64,000 bases of DNA from Bradyrhizobium centrolobii (GTDB taxonomy: Bacteria > Pseudomonadota > Alphaproteobacteria > Rhizobiales > Xanthobacteraceae), in assembly GCF_001641635.1 (NCBI RefSeq), contig NZ_LUUB01000107.1, positions 47,242 through 111,241 on the forward strand, written 5' to 3'. Shown here piece after piece: positions 11,440-24,171 of the stretch. A model generated the notes under the pieces. The model saw nothing but the letters and a program-made list of their open reading frames with translations. It was not told the origin of the DNA and did not search any database. Numbering within the stretch: position 1 is the first letter of the stretch; every line of letters begins with the position of its first letter. The position numbers were made by a program, and so were the translations under genes.

Positions 11440-11976
11440 ATGCCGCGTTTGTTCACGGGTCTGGAAATCCCGGCCGAGGTCGGCCAAACGCTTTCCAACT
11501 TGCGGGGCGGCCTTCCCGGCGCCCGCTGGATCGATCCCGAAAATTATCACGTCACCTTGCGCTTCATCGGCGATATCGACGGCGCCTCCGCCAACGAGAT
11601 CGCCTCGATGCTGTTTCGCGTCAACCGCAAGCCGTTCGAGGTAAAGGTGCGAGGCTTGACGAGCTTCGGCGGCCGCAAGCCGCGCGCAGTCGTCGCGGCG
11701 ATCGAGCCGAGCAAGCCGCTGATCGAGCTGCAAGCCGAGCTCGAGCGGATGATGCAGCGGATCGGTCTCGATCCCGAGGGCCGCAAATTTATCCCGCATG
11801 TCACGCTGGCGCGGCTGCACGATGCGTCCGACCAGGACGTCGCCGACTATCTCTCATTGCGCGGCTACTTCCCGAGCAAGGTCTTCACCGCCGAGCGGTT
11901 CGTGCTGTTCTCCTCGCGCGCCTCGACCGGCGGTGGCCCGTACGTGGTCGAGGATTCCTACGACCTTTGCGCGTGA
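11440..11976 (+). CDS. thpR: RNA 2',3'-cyclic phosphodiesterase (ThpR, 2H family)
   Basis: 178-residue 2H phosphoesterase (LigT/ThpR), formerly called 2'-5' RNA ligase; it opens 2',3'-cyclic phosphate ends of RNA. Both catalytic HxTx motifs are present: HVTL at 37-40 (NYHVTLRFIGDI) and HVTL at 120-123 (FIPHVTLARL). The N-terminus MPRLFTGLEIP is typical. Length matches the family. Monocistronic between the esterase and zapE; a 10-bp hairpin follows immediately (11985-12010). Confidence 0.93.
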   Translation: MPRLFTGLEIPAEVGQTLSNLRGGLPGARWIDPENYHVTLRFIGDIDGASANEIASMLFRVNRKPFEVKVRGLTSFGGRKPRAVVAAIEPSKPLIELQAELERMMQRIGLDPEGRKFIPHVTLARLHDASDQDVADYLSLRGYFPSKVFTAERFVLFSSRASTGGGPYVVEDSYDLCA

Positions 11977-11984
11977 TCTCTTAA

Positions 11985-12010
11985 CCTCTCCCCGTAAGAA
12001 CGGGGAGAGG
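11985..12010. terminator. Hairpin after thpR (CCTCTCCCCG repeat)
   Basis: Perfect 10-bp stem CCTCTCCCCG / CGGGGAGAGG with loop TAAGAA, starting 8 bp after the thpR stop. The same stem occurs twice at 48462-48606, so this is also a repeated palindromic element. It probably ends thpR transcription. Confidence 0.7.
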
Positions 12011-12082
12011 GAGAAAAAGCGCATACCCCCTCGCACCAATTCTCGGCTTGCAATTTGCCGCCGTCTCTGGCGGTAAGATGGC

Positions 12083-13270
12083 ATGCTCTCCACTCCCAGT
12101 TCCTCATTCCGCGCGGAATATCAGGCCGAGATCGCCTCCGGCGCGATCGAGCCGGATGCGGCGCAGGCCGAGGTCGCCGAGGCCTACGCGGCCTTGGACC
12201 AGCGGCTTGCAAACTACAAGCCGCAGCGCAAGCAGAGCCTGCTCGGCCGTCTCTTCAAAAACGGCGACAAGGACGAGGCGCCGCGCGGTCTCTACGTCCA
12301 TGGCGAGGTCGGCCGCGGCAAGACCATGCTGATGGACCTGTTCTTCCAGCACTCCTCGGTCGAGCACAAGCGGCGCGCGCATTTCCACGAATTCATGGCC
12401 GACGTGCATGAGCGCATCTACGACTATCGGCAGAGTATTGCGCGCGACGAGATCGCCGATGGCGAGGTCATCGCGCTGACCGCGAATGCGATCTTCGAGG
12501 AGAGCTGGCTGCTCTGCTTCGACGAATTCCACGTCACCGACATCGCGGACGCGATGATCCTCGGCCGCCTGTTCGCAAAGCTGTTCGAGCTCGGCACCGT
12601 GGTGGTCGCGACCTCCAACGTCGCGCCCGATGATCTCTACAAGGGTGGTTTGAACCGCGCGCTGTTCCTGCCGTTCATCAAGCAGATCACCGACCATATG
12701 GACGTGCTGCGGCTGGATGCGCGTACCGACTTCCGGCTGGAAAAACTCCAGGGCGTGCCGATGTGGCTGACGCCGGCGGATGGCGACGCGGAGGCGGCGC
12801 TCGATCGGGCCTGGGCCAAAATGACCGGCGGCGCCAAATGCAAGTCGCGCGACATTTCGATCAAGGGGCGCACCCTGCACGTGCCGTGCTCGGCCCATGG
12901 CGTGGCGCGGTTCTCGTTCGCGGATCTCTGCGAGAAGCCGCTCGGCGCGTCCGACTATCTCAGGCTGGCGCACGACTATCACACCATCCTGGTCGACCAT
13001 ATTCCAGTGATGGAGTTCGCCCAGCGCAATGCCGCCAAGCGCTTCATCACGCTGATCGATACGCTCTATGACAATGCCGTGAAGCTGATGGCCTCGGCCG
13101 AGGCCAATCCGGTGTCGCTCTACCTCGCGGACGAAGGCAACGAAGCCAACGAGTTCAAGCGGACCGCATCGCGCTTGATCGAAATGAGCTCAAAATCCTA
13201 CCTGGCACTGCCTCACGGCCGCAAGGATTCCACCGCCAGCGGCTCGACCAAGGGCCTGGTGGAGACTTAA
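12083..13270 (+). CDS. zapE: Cell division protein ZapE (AFG1-like ATPase)
   Basis: 395-residue AFG1/LACE1-type P-loop ATPase; ZapE is known to associate with the FtsZ ring under stress and low oxygen. Walker A GEVGRGKT at 74-81 inside GLYVHGEVGRGKTMLMDLFF, Walker B LLCFDEFHVTDIADAMIL, sensor region VVVATSNVAPDDLYKGGLNR with the Arg finger, and a C-terminal FITLIDTLYDN. Length is normal. It lies upstream of the mdh-suc genes but is separated by 340 bp containing a palindromic element, so it is probably transcribed on its own. Confidence 0.93.
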   Translation: MLSTPSSSFRAEYQAEIASGAIEPDAAQAEVAEAYAALDQRLANYKPQRKQSLLGRLFKNGDKDEAPRGLYVHGEVGRGKTMLMDLFFQHSSVEHKRRAHFHEFMADVHERIYDYRQSIARDEIADGEVIALTANAIFEESWLLCFDEFHVTDIADAMILGRLFAKLFELGTVVVATSNVAPDDLYKGGLNRALFLPFIKQITDHMDVLRLDARTDFRLEKLQGVPMWLTPADGDAEAALDRAWAKMTGGAKCKSRDISIKGRTLHVPCSAHGVARFSFADLCEKPLGASDYLRLAHDYHTILVDHIPVMEFAQRNAAKRFITLIDTLYDNAVKLMASAEANPVSLYLADEGNEANEFKRTASRLIEMSSKSYLALPHGRKDSTASGSTKGLVET

Positions 13271-13294
13271 GTCCTATTTCGCCATCCTCTCCGG

Positions 13295-13481
13295 CGTCAT
13301 TCCGGGGCGTCGCGAAGCGACGAGCCCGGAATCCATACTCCCGGCGCGCTTGGCCCCTGGGCCATTCGCGCAAACGTAAGGGACTCGCGCCTTCTTCGAT
13401 TTGCCGCGAATGCGGCAAGCCGCAAGCGCGGGCGTGGTTATCGATTCCGGGCTCGCGACTTCGTCGCGCCCCGGAATGACG
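13295..13481. repeat. Palindromic intergenic element (CGTCATTCCGGGG family)
   Basis: About 187 bp. The left end CGTCATTCCGGGGCGTCGCG and right end CGCGCCCCGGAATGACG fold back on each other; a second inner arm pair is GAGCCCGGAATCCATA / GATTCCGGGCTC. Related elements lie at 29031-29136 and 38175-38261. It fills most of the 13271-13612 gap between zapE and mdh; the remainder (13483-13612) presumably holds the mdh promoter, and ends with a strong AAAGGACAGG ribosome-binding site. Confidence 0.75.
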
Positions 13482-13612
13482 GCAGTGACGTGATGGTTGC
13501 AATCTCGGCAAGCCCGACAATTGAGCATCCGGCGACTTGAACGGGGGAGGCGAAAGGGATAACCACCCGTCTCAGTTTTCCCCTCCTTCGGATGTCTAAA
13601 GGACAGGTTCAC

Positions 13613-14581
13613 ATGGCGCGCGACAAGATTGCTTTGATTGGCTCCGGCCAGATCGGCGGAACGTTGGCTCATCTCATCGGCCTGAAAGAGCTGGGCGACG
13701 TGGTGATGTTCGACATTGCCGAGGGCGTGCCGCAGGGCAAGGCGCTCGACATCGCGCAGTCCTCGCCGGTCGACGGCTTCGACGCACACTACTCCGGCGC
13801 CAACTCCTACGAGGCGCTCGACAACGCCAAGGTTTGCATCGTCACCGCCGGCGTGCCGCGCAAGCCCGGCATGAGCCGCGACGACCTCCTCTCCATCAAC
13901 CTCAAGGTCATGGAGCAGGTCGGTGCCGGCATCAAGAAGTACGCCCCCGACGCCTTCGTCATCTGCATCACCAACCCGCTCGACGCGATGGTCTGGGCGC
14001 TGCAGAAGGCTTCCGGCCTGCCGCACAAGAAGGTCGTCGGCATGGCCGGCGTGCTGGATTCGGCGCGCTTCCGCTACTTCCTGGCCGATGAGTTCAACGT
14101 CTCGGTCGAAGATGTCACCGCCTTCGTGCTCGGCGGCCATGGCGACACCATGGTGCCGCTGGTGAAGTACTCCACCGTCGCCGGCATTCCGCTGCCCGAC
14201 CTCGTCAAGATGGGCTGGACCTCGCAGGCGCGCCTCGACGAGATCGTCGACCGCACCCGCAACGGCGGCGCCGAGATCGTCAACCTGCTCAAGACCGGCT
14301 CGGCCTTCTATGCGCCGGCGGCTTCCGCGATCGCGATGGCCGAGAGCTATCTGCGCGACAAGAAGCGCGTGCTGCCCTCAGCTGCCTACCTCAACGGCGA
14401 ATACGGCGTGAAGGACATGTATGTCGGCGTGCCCGTCGTGATCGGCTCCAAGGGCGTCGAGCGCGTGGTCGAGATCGAGCTCGCGGGCAAGGACCGCGAG
14501 GCCTTCGACAAGTCGGTCGGTGCGGTGCAGGGCCTGGTAGACGCCTGCAAGAAGATCGCCCCCGATCTTCTCGGCCGCTAA
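13613..14581 (+). CDS. mdh: Malate dehydrogenase
   Basis: 322-residue NAD-dependent enzyme of the LDH-like MDH type; oxidises malate to oxaloacetate in the TCA cycle. NAD-binding GSGQIGG at 10-16, substrate Arg region TAGVPRKPGMSRDDLL, NPLDAMVW, and catalytic His in VLGGHGDTMVPL. The start at 13613 was chosen because AAAGGACAGG precedes it and MARDKIALIGSGQIGG is the family N-terminus; an upstream in-frame ATG (13592) would only add MSKGQVH. First gene of the TCA run, but a hairpin (14594-14632) sits between it and sucC, so read-through is probably partial. Confidence 0.97.
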   Translation: MARDKIALIGSGQIGGTLAHLIGLKELGDVVMFDIAEGVPQGKALDIAQSSPVDGFDAHYSGANSYEALDNAKVCIVTAGVPRKPGMSRDDLLSINLKVMEQVGAGIKKYAPDAFVICITNPLDAMVWALQKASGLPHKKVVGMAGVLDSARFRYFLADEFNVSVEDVTAFVLGGHGDTMVPLVKYSTVAGIPLPDLVKMGWTSQARLDEIVDRTRNGGAEIVNLLKTGSAFYAPAASAIAMAESYLRDKKRVLPSAAYLNGEYGVKDMYVGVPVVIGSKGVERVVEIELAGKDREAFDKSVGAVQGLVDACKKIAPDLLGR

Positions 14582-14593
14582 GCACGACAATTC

Positions 14594-14632
14594 CCGCCGA
14601 AGATCGAAAACCGGTCTTCGGCGGTTTCATTT
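14594..14632 (+). terminator. Terminator between mdh and sucC
   Basis: 10-bp stem CCGCCGAAGA / TCTTCGGCGG, 11-nt loop, followed by TTTCATTT. It starts 13 bp after the mdh stop, which suggests attenuation or termination between mdh and the suc genes. Confidence 0.8.
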
Positions 14633-14794
14633 CCGGGCCCGGCTGGCTAGCCGCCGGGCGGGTTCCGGGTCCGGCAGTCCAGAGATCTCGATGTCAAAGA
14701 ATCCGGGTTGCAGTTCCTGTGGTATATGGTATGCCAGCCACAAGACTGAGGTGGGCCCATGGGGTCACCGCCCGCGGGTTCAGGGAGCGACCAT

Positions 14795-15991
14795 ATGAAT
14801 ATCCATGAGTACCAGGCCAAAGCGCTGCTGAATGAGTTCGGCGTGCCGATCTCCAAAGGCGTTCCGGTCCTGAAGGCCGCCGACGCCGAAGGCGCGGCCA
14901 AGACCCTGCCAGGCCCGGTCTGGGTGGTGAAGAGCCAGATCCATGCCGGCGGCCGCGGCAAGGGCAAGTTCAAGGAAGCCTCCGCCGGCGACAAGGGCGG
15001 CGTCCGCATCGCCAAGTCGACCGCTGAGGTTGCCGAGTTCGCCAGGCAGATGCTCGGAGCCACGCTCGTGACCGTGCAGACCGGCCCCGCCGGCAAGCAG
15101 GTCAACCGCCTCTACATCGAGGACGGCTCGGACATCGACAAGGAATTCTACCTCTCGATCCTGGTCGATCGCGAGACCTCGCGCGTCTCCTTCGTGGTGT
15201 CGACCGAAGGCGGCGTCAACATCGAGGACGTCGCGCACAACACGCCCGAGAAGATCGTCACCTTCTCGGTCGATCCGGCGACCGGCATCATGGCCCATCA
15301 CGGCCGCACCGTTGCGAAAGCGCTGAACCTGTCCGGCGATCTCGCCAAGCAGGCCGAAAAGCTCACCGCGCAGCTCTACGCGGCCTTCGTCGCCAAGGAC
15401 ATGTCGATGCTGGAGATCAACCCGCTGGTCGTGACCAAGCAGGGCCAGCTCCGCGTGCTCGACGCTAAGGTGTCGTTCGACGACAACGCGCTGTTCCGTC
15501 ATCCCGAGGTGCTCGCGCTGCGCGACGAGACCGAGGAAGATGCCAAGGAAATCGAGGCCTCGAAATACGACCTCAACTATGTCGCGCTCGACGGTAATAT
15601 CGGCTGCATGGTCAACGGCGCCGGTCTCGCCATGGCGACCATGGACATCATCAAGCTCTACGGCATGGCGCCGGCGAACTTCCTCGACGTCGGCGGCAGC
15701 GCCAGCAAGGAGAAGGTCGCGGCCGCCTTCAAGATCATCACCGCCGACCCGAACGTGAAGGGCATCCTGGTCAACATATTCGGTGGTATCATGAAGTGCG
15801 ACGTGATCGCCGAGGGCGTCACGGCCGCCGTGCGCGAGGTCGGCCTCAGCGTGCCGCTGGTGGTCCGCCTCGAAGGCACCAACGTCGAACTGGGCAAGAA
15901 GATCATCCGTGAATCCGGCCTGAACGTGGTGCCGGCCGACAATCTCGACGACGCCGCGCAGAAGATCGTGAAGGCCGTCAAGGGAGGCTAA
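14795..15991 (+). CDS. sucC: Succinyl-CoA synthetase (ADP-forming) beta subunit
   Basis: 398-residue ATP-grasp subunit that binds nucleotide and succinate and works with SucD; substrate-level phosphorylation step of the TCA cycle. N-terminus MNIHEYQAKALLNEFGVPI, ATP-grasp region VVKSQIHAGGRGKGKFKEA, and the C-terminal ligase-CoA domain GNIGCMVNGAGLAMATMDII and VNIFGGIMKCDVIAEG. The ATG at 14795 follows AGGGAG; upstream in-frame ATG 14759 is rejected because it only adds MGSPPAGSGSDH. A new promoter may lie in 14633-14794. A DUF1579-like gene follows only 4 bp later, splitting sucC from sucD. Confidence 0.98.
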   Translation: MNIHEYQAKALLNEFGVPISKGVPVLKAADAEGAAKTLPGPVWVVKSQIHAGGRGKGKFKEASAGDKGGVRIAKSTAEVAEFARQMLGATLVTVQTGPAGKQVNRLYIEDGSDIDKEFYLSILVDRETSRVSFVVSTEGGVNIEDVAHNTPEKIVTFSVDPATGIMAHHGRTVAKALNLSGDLAKQAEKLTAQLYAAFVAKDMSMLEINPLVVTKQGQLRVLDAKVSFDDNALFRHPEVLALRDETEEDAKEIEASKYDLNYVALDGNIGCMVNGAGLAMATMDIIKLYGMAPANFLDVGGSASKEKVAAAFKIITADPNVKGILVNIFGGIMKCDVIAEGVTAAVREVGLSVPLVVRLEGTNVELGKKIIRESGLNVVPADNLDDAAQKIVKAVKGG

Positions 15992-15995
15992 GGCC

Positions 15996-16475
15996 ATGAC
16001 CCAAGACCATCTCGCCGCATCATCCCCGTTGCCGGAGCACGCGCGTCTTGCCGCGTTTGCCGGCGAATGGAATGGCGAGGAGATGGTCTTCCCGTCGCGC
16101 TGGACCGCCGGCGGGCCGGCCACCTCGCGCACCGTCGCACGCATGGATCTCAACGGCTTCTATCTGATCCAGGACAGTGTCCAGATGCGCGACGGCAAGG
16201 AGATCTTCGCCACCCACGGCATCTTCACCTACGATCGCGACGACCGGACCTACAAGCTGTTCTGGTACGACTCGCTCGGCTACACGCCGCCCTCGCCCGC
16301 CTCCGGCGGGTGGGTGGGCAAGACCCTGACGCTGGTGCGCGGCTCGCTGCGCGGCAACGCGCGCCACGTCTACGAGATCATCGACGACAATTCCTACTCG
16401 TTGAAGATCCAGTTCTCGCCGGACGCGGAAGGTTGGGCCGACGTGCTCACCGGCGTCTATCGCCGCATCCACTGA
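15996..16475 (+). CDS. DUF1579-like protein inserted between sucC and sucD
   Basis: 159-residue soluble protein, predicted small beta-barrel. The pattern AAFAGEWNGEEMVFPSRWTAG, LNGFYLIQDSVQMRDGK, THGIFTYDRDDRTYKLFWYDSLGY and YEIIDDNSYSLKIQFS resembles the DUF1579 (lipocalin-like) group, with function unknown. It starts 4 bp after the sucC stop and is followed 34 bp later by sucD, so it must be cotranscribed with the succinyl-CoA synthetase subunits. Codon use looks like its neighbours, so it is a resident part of the operon, not a recent insertion. DUF1579 assignment is by eye; the reading frame itself is secure. Confidence 0.8.
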   Translation: MTQDHLAASSPLPEHARLAAFAGEWNGEEMVFPSRWTAGGPATSRTVARMDLNGFYLIQDSVQMRDGKEIFATHGIFTYDRDDRTYKLFWYDSLGYTPPSPASGGWVGKTLTLVRGSLRGNARHVYEIIDDNSYSLKIQFSPDAEGWADVLTGVYRRIH

Positions 16476-16509
16476 CCTCTCACTCGTTAGTTTCGCGAAA
16501 GCAGACCTC

Positions 16510-17394
16510 ATGTCCATCCTGATCGACAAGAACACCAAGGTCATCTGCCAGGGCTTCACCGGCAAGAACGGCACCTTCCACTCCGAAGCCGCGATGGCCT
16601 ACGGCACCAAGATGGTCGGCGGCACCTCGCCGGGCAAAGGCGGCTCGACGCATCTGGGCCTGCCGGTGTTCGACACCGTGCGCGAGGCGCGTGAGAAGAC
16701 CGGCGCGGATGCGTCCGTGATCTACGTGCCGCCGCCGGGCGCGGCCGATGCGATCTGCGAAGCCATCGACGCCGAGATCCCGCTGATCGTCTGCATCACC
16801 GAAGGCATTCCGGTCGTCGACATGGTCCGCGTGAAGCGTTCGCTGGCCGGCTCCAAGTCGCGCCTGATCGGGCCGAACTGCCCGGGCGTTATGACCGCCG
16901 GCGAGTGCAAGATCGGCATCATGCCGGCCAACATCTTCAAGACCGGCAGCGTCGGCATCGTCTCCCGCTCCGGCACGCTGACCTATGAGGCCGTGTTCCA
17001 GACCTCGCAGGAGGGTCTCGGCCAGACCACCGCGGTCGGCATCGGCGGCGACCCGGTCAAGGGCACCGAATTCATCGACGTCCTGGAAATGCTGCTCGCC
17101 GACCCCAAGACCGAATCGATCATCATGATCGGCGAGATCGGCGGTTCCGCCGAGGAGGACGCGGCCCAGTTCATCAAGGACGAGGCCAAGCGCGGCCGCA
17201 AGAAGCCGATGGTCGGCTTCATCGCCGGCGTCACCGCACCTCCCGGCCGCCGCATGGGCCATGCCGGCGCGATCATCTCCGGCGGCAAGGGCGACGCCAA
17301 TTCCAAGACCGAAGCGATGAAATCGGCCGGAATCACCGTCTCGCCGTCGCCTGCACGCCTCGGGCATACGCTTGCCGAAAAATTGAAGGGCTAA
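16510..17394 (+). CDS. sucD: Succinyl-CoA synthetase alpha subunit
   Basis: 294-residue CoA-binding and phosphohistidine subunit partnering SucC. MSILIDKNTKVICQGFTGKNG is the conserved N-terminus; CoA-binding YVPPPGAADAI; VCITEGIPVVDMVRVK; GPNCPGVMTAGECKIGIMP; and the phosphorylated His in GRRMGHAGAIISGGKG. Length is normal. A hairpin follows in the 135-bp gap before sucA. Confidence 0.98.
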   Translation: MSILIDKNTKVICQGFTGKNGTFHSEAAMAYGTKMVGGTSPGKGGSTHLGLPVFDTVREAREKTGADASVIYVPPPGAADAICEAIDAEIPLIVCITEGIPVVDMVRVKRSLAGSKSRLIGPNCPGVMTAGECKIGIMPANIFKTGSVGIVSRSGTLTYEAVFQTSQEGLGQTTAVGIGGDPVKGTEFIDVLEMLLADPKTESIIMIGEIGGSAEEDAAQFIKDEAKRGRKKPMVGFIAGVTAPPGRRMGHAGAIISGGKGDANSKTEAMKSAGITVSPSPARLGHTLAEKLKG

Positions 17395-17455
17395 TTCACT
17401 CCTTCGTGCTTTTCCGGGCGAAGTTTCGCAGCAAATAGGGTAAATGGTGCCTGTC

Positions 17456-17484
17456 GCGCCGAGCCTCTGCCGGGAGCTCGGCGC
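17456..17484 (+). terminator. Hairpin in the sucD-sucA gap
   Basis: 9-bp stem GCGCCGAGC / GCTCGGCGC with an 11-nt loop, about 45 bp upstream of the sucA start and lacking a U tract. More likely an RNA-processing or attenuation structure than a full terminator. Confidence 0.45.
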
Positions 17485-17529
17485 CAGCGCCGTTTGTTAT
17501 GCGCGAACCGAAATCGCCAGGAATCAAGT

Positions 17530-20484
<2,955 letters not shown>

Positions 20485-20637
20485 ACTTTTTCGAACTGAG
20501 TCATGCCCCGCGCAAGCTGGGCATCCAGTACGCCGTGTCGTCGTGAATACGAACGTCCCGGCTCGCTGGATGGCCCGCTTTTTGCGGGCGATGACACCTA
20601 CTTTATGACCGCACTGGCGATCCCTAAGGAAAAGACC

Positions 20638-21882
<1,245 letters not shown>

Positions 21883-21897
21883 TCCCTGATGCTTTGA

Positions 21898-21929
21898 AAA
21901 CGCCGTCGCCTGCATGCGCGACGGCGTTT
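21898..21929 (+). terminator. Hairpin after sucB
   Basis: Perfect 12-bp stem AAACGCCGTCGC / GCGACGGCGTTT with an 8-nt loop, 15 bp after the sucB stop; its right arm ends only about 20 bp before the next gene. Likely a (partial) terminator separating sucCDAB from the SDR-lpdA pair. Confidence 0.8.
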
Positions 21930-21949
21930 GTCGAAAGATGGAGACGAAC

Positions 21950-22699
21950 GTGACGGACAAGGTTGCGATCATCACCGGCGGCAGCCGCGGCATCGGGCGG
22001 GCGACTGCAATCGCCGCGGCCGCGCGCGGTTTTCGCGTCGTTGTCGGCTATGCCAGCAACAAGAAGGCCGCCGACGAGGTGGTTGCCCAGATCGAGGCCT
22101 GCAATGGCAAGGCCATCGCGGTGAAATGCGATGTCGCCGAGGAAAGCGATATCCTTGCGCTGTTCAAGGCGGCGGACAAGTTCGGTACGCTCGGCGCCCT
22201 CGTCAACAATGGCGGCATTGTCGGCAAGAGCGGCGTGCGCGTCGACGAAATGTCGGCCGAGCGCATCCAGCGCGTGATGGCGGTCAATGTCACCGGCTCC
22301 ATCCTCTGCGCGCGCGAGGCGGTGAAGCGGATGTCGACCAAGCATGGCGGCAAGGGCGGCGTCATCGTCAATTTGTCGTCGGTCGCTGCCAGGCTCGGCG
22401 CACCCAACACTTATGTCGATTACGCCGCCTCCAAGGGCGCGGTCGATTCCTTCACCGTCGGCCTCGGCTATGAGGTCGCGGGCGAAGGCATCCGCGTCGC
22501 AGCGATCCGTCCGGGCCTGATCGACACCGAAATCCACGCCGCCGGCGGCGAGCCCGACCGCGCCCATCGTCTGGCCCATATGGTGCCGATGAAGCGCGTC
22601 GGCACCGCCGAAGAAATCGCCAACGCCATCGTCTGGCTGATGTCGGACGAGGCCTCCTACGTCACCAGCGCCATTCTCGACGTGTCCGGCGGACGCTGA
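21950..22699 (+). CDS. SDR family oxidoreductase between sucB and lpdA
   Basis: 249-residue short-chain dehydrogenase/reductase. NAD(P)-binding TGGSRGIGRA near the N-terminus, VNNGGIVG in place of the usual NNAG, catalytic Ser in VNLSSVAARLG, and Tyr-x-x-x-Lys in YVDYAASKGAV; C-terminal SDEASYVTSAILDVSGGR. Substrate unknown; such classical SDRs act on steroids, sugars or acyl chains. Start: a GTG at 21950 has GGAGA five bases upstream and gives the usual MTDKVAIITGG; an ATG at 21938 (METNVTDKVA) is possible. It is followed 38 bp later by lpdA, so the two are probably cotranscribed. Confidence 0.9.
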   Translation: MTDKVAIITGGSRGIGRATAIAAAARGFRVVVGYASNKKAADEVVAQIEACNGKAIAVKCDVAEESDILALFKAADKFGTLGALVNNGGIVGKSGVRVDEMSAERIQRVMAVNVTGSILCAREAVKRMSTKHGGKGGVIVNLSSVAARLGAPNTYVDYAASKGAVDSFTVGLGYEVAGEGIRVAAIRPGLIDTEIHAAGGEPDRAHRLAHMVPMKRVGTAEEIANAIVWLMSDEASYVTSAILDVSGGR

Positions 22700-22736
22700 C
22701 ACGTCTCCTTACGCTCAACTTACGGGACTTCCTCTC

Positions 22737-24137
22737 ATGGCTACCTACGATCTCGTCGTCATCGGCACCGGCCCGGGCGGTTATGTCTGCGCGGTGCGCG
22801 CAGCGCAGCTCGGCATGAAAGTCGCCGTGGTGGAAAAGAACCCCACCCTCGGCGGCACCTGCCTGAACGTCGGCTGCATGCCCTCCAAGGCGCTGCTGCA
22901 CGCCTCCGAGATGTTCGAGGAAGCCGCGCACTCCTTCGCCAAGATGGGCGTGTCCGTCTCCGCGCCGAAGCTCGACCTGCCCTCGATGATGACCTTCAAG
23001 CAGCAGGGTATCGACGGCAACGTCAAGGGCGTCGACTTCCTGATGAAGAAGAACAAGATCGACGTCCTGAAGGGCACCGGCAAGATCCTCGGCACCGGCA
23101 AGGTGGAAGTGTCCGCCGACGGCAAGTCGCAGGTGGTCGAGACCAAGAACATCGTCATCGCCACCGGCTCGGACATCGCGCAGCTGAAGGGCATCGAAAT
23201 CGACGAGAAGCGCATCGTGTCGTCAACCGGCGCGCTGTCGCTGGAGAAGGTGCCCGGCAGGTTGCTGGTCATCGGGGCCGGCGTGATCGGCCTCGAGCTC
23301 GGCTCGGTGTGGCGCCGACTCGGCTCCGAAGTCATGGTCGTCGAATTCCTGGACCGCATCCTGCCAGGCATGGACGGCGAGATCGCAAAGCAGTTCCAGC
23401 GCATCCTGGAAAAGCAGGGCTTTGCATTCAAGCTGGGCTCGAAGCTCACCGGCGTCGAAGCGAACAGCAAGGCACTGCTCGCGAAGATCGAGCCGGCCGC
23501 GGGCGGTGCGGCCGACACGATCGAAGCCGACGTCGTGCTGGTCTGCATCGGCCGCGTGCCCTACACGAATGGGCTGGGCCTGAAGGAAGCCGGCGTCGCG
23601 CTCGACAATCGCGGCCGCGTGCAGATCGATCCGCATTTCGCGACCAGCCTCAAGGGCGTCTATGCCATCGGTGACGTCGTCGCAGGTCCCATGCTCGCAC
23701 ACAAGGCCGAGGATGAAGGTGTTGCGGTCGCGGAGATCATCGCGGGCCAGGCTGGCCACGTGAACTACGACGTTATCCCAGGTGTCGTGTATACCACGCC
23801 GGAAGTGTCCTCCGTCGGAAAGACCGAGGAGGAGCTGAAGCACGCAGGCGTGGCTTATACGGTAGGTAAGTTTCCGTTCACCGCCAACGGCCGATCCAAG
23901 GTCAACCAGACCACGGACGGCTTTGTGAAGATTCTCGCAGATGCGAAGACCGATCGTGTGCTCGGCGTGCACATTGTCGGCCGCGAAGCCGGCGAAATGA
24001 TCCATGAGGCGGCCGTTCTCATGGAGTTTGGTGGTAGCGCGGAAGATCTCGCCCGCACCTGCCACGCGCATCCGACTCGCTCGGAAGCGATCAAGGAAGC
24101 CGCGCTTGCGGTCGGCAAGCGGGCCATCCATATGTAG
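22737..24137 (+). CDS. lpdA: Dihydrolipoamide dehydrogenase (E3)
   Basis: 466-residue FAD flavoprotein reoxidising the lipoyl arms of SucB (and other 2-oxoacid dehydrogenases) with NAD. FAD-binding GTGPGG 10-15, redox disulfide Cys42/Cys47 in GGTCLNVGCMPSKAL, NAD-binding VIGAGVIGLELGSVW, second FAD motif YAIGDVVAGPMLAHKAEDEG, and the C-terminal catalytic HAHPTRSEA. Normal length. Sits in the same run as SucA and SucB, matching E3 of the 2-oxoglutarate dehydrogenase complex. Confidence 0.97.
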   Translation: MATYDLVVIGTGPGGYVCAVRAAQLGMKVAVVEKNPTLGGTCLNVGCMPSKALLHASEMFEEAAHSFAKMGVSVSAPKLDLPSMMTFKQQGIDGNVKGVDFLMKKNKIDVLKGTGKILGTGKVEVSADGKSQVVETKNIVIATGSDIAQLKGIEIDEKRIVSSTGALSLEKVPGRLLVIGAGVIGLELGSVWRRLGSEVMVVEFLDRILPGMDGEIAKQFQRILEKQGFAFKLGSKLTGVEANSKALLAKIEPAAGGAADTIEADVVLVCIGRVPYTNGLGLKEAGVALDNRGRVQIDPHFATSLKGVYAIGDVVAGPMLAHKAEDEGVAVAEIIAGQAGHVNYDVIPGVVYTTPEVSSVGKTEEELKHAGVAYTVGKFPFTANGRSKVNQTTDGFVKILADAKTDRVLGVHIVGREAGEMIHEAAVLMEFGGSAEDLARTCHAHPTRSEAIKEAALAVGKRAIHM

Positions 24138-24171
24138 GCGACGCCCCGAGCCGAATCGGGCGGGACAACAC

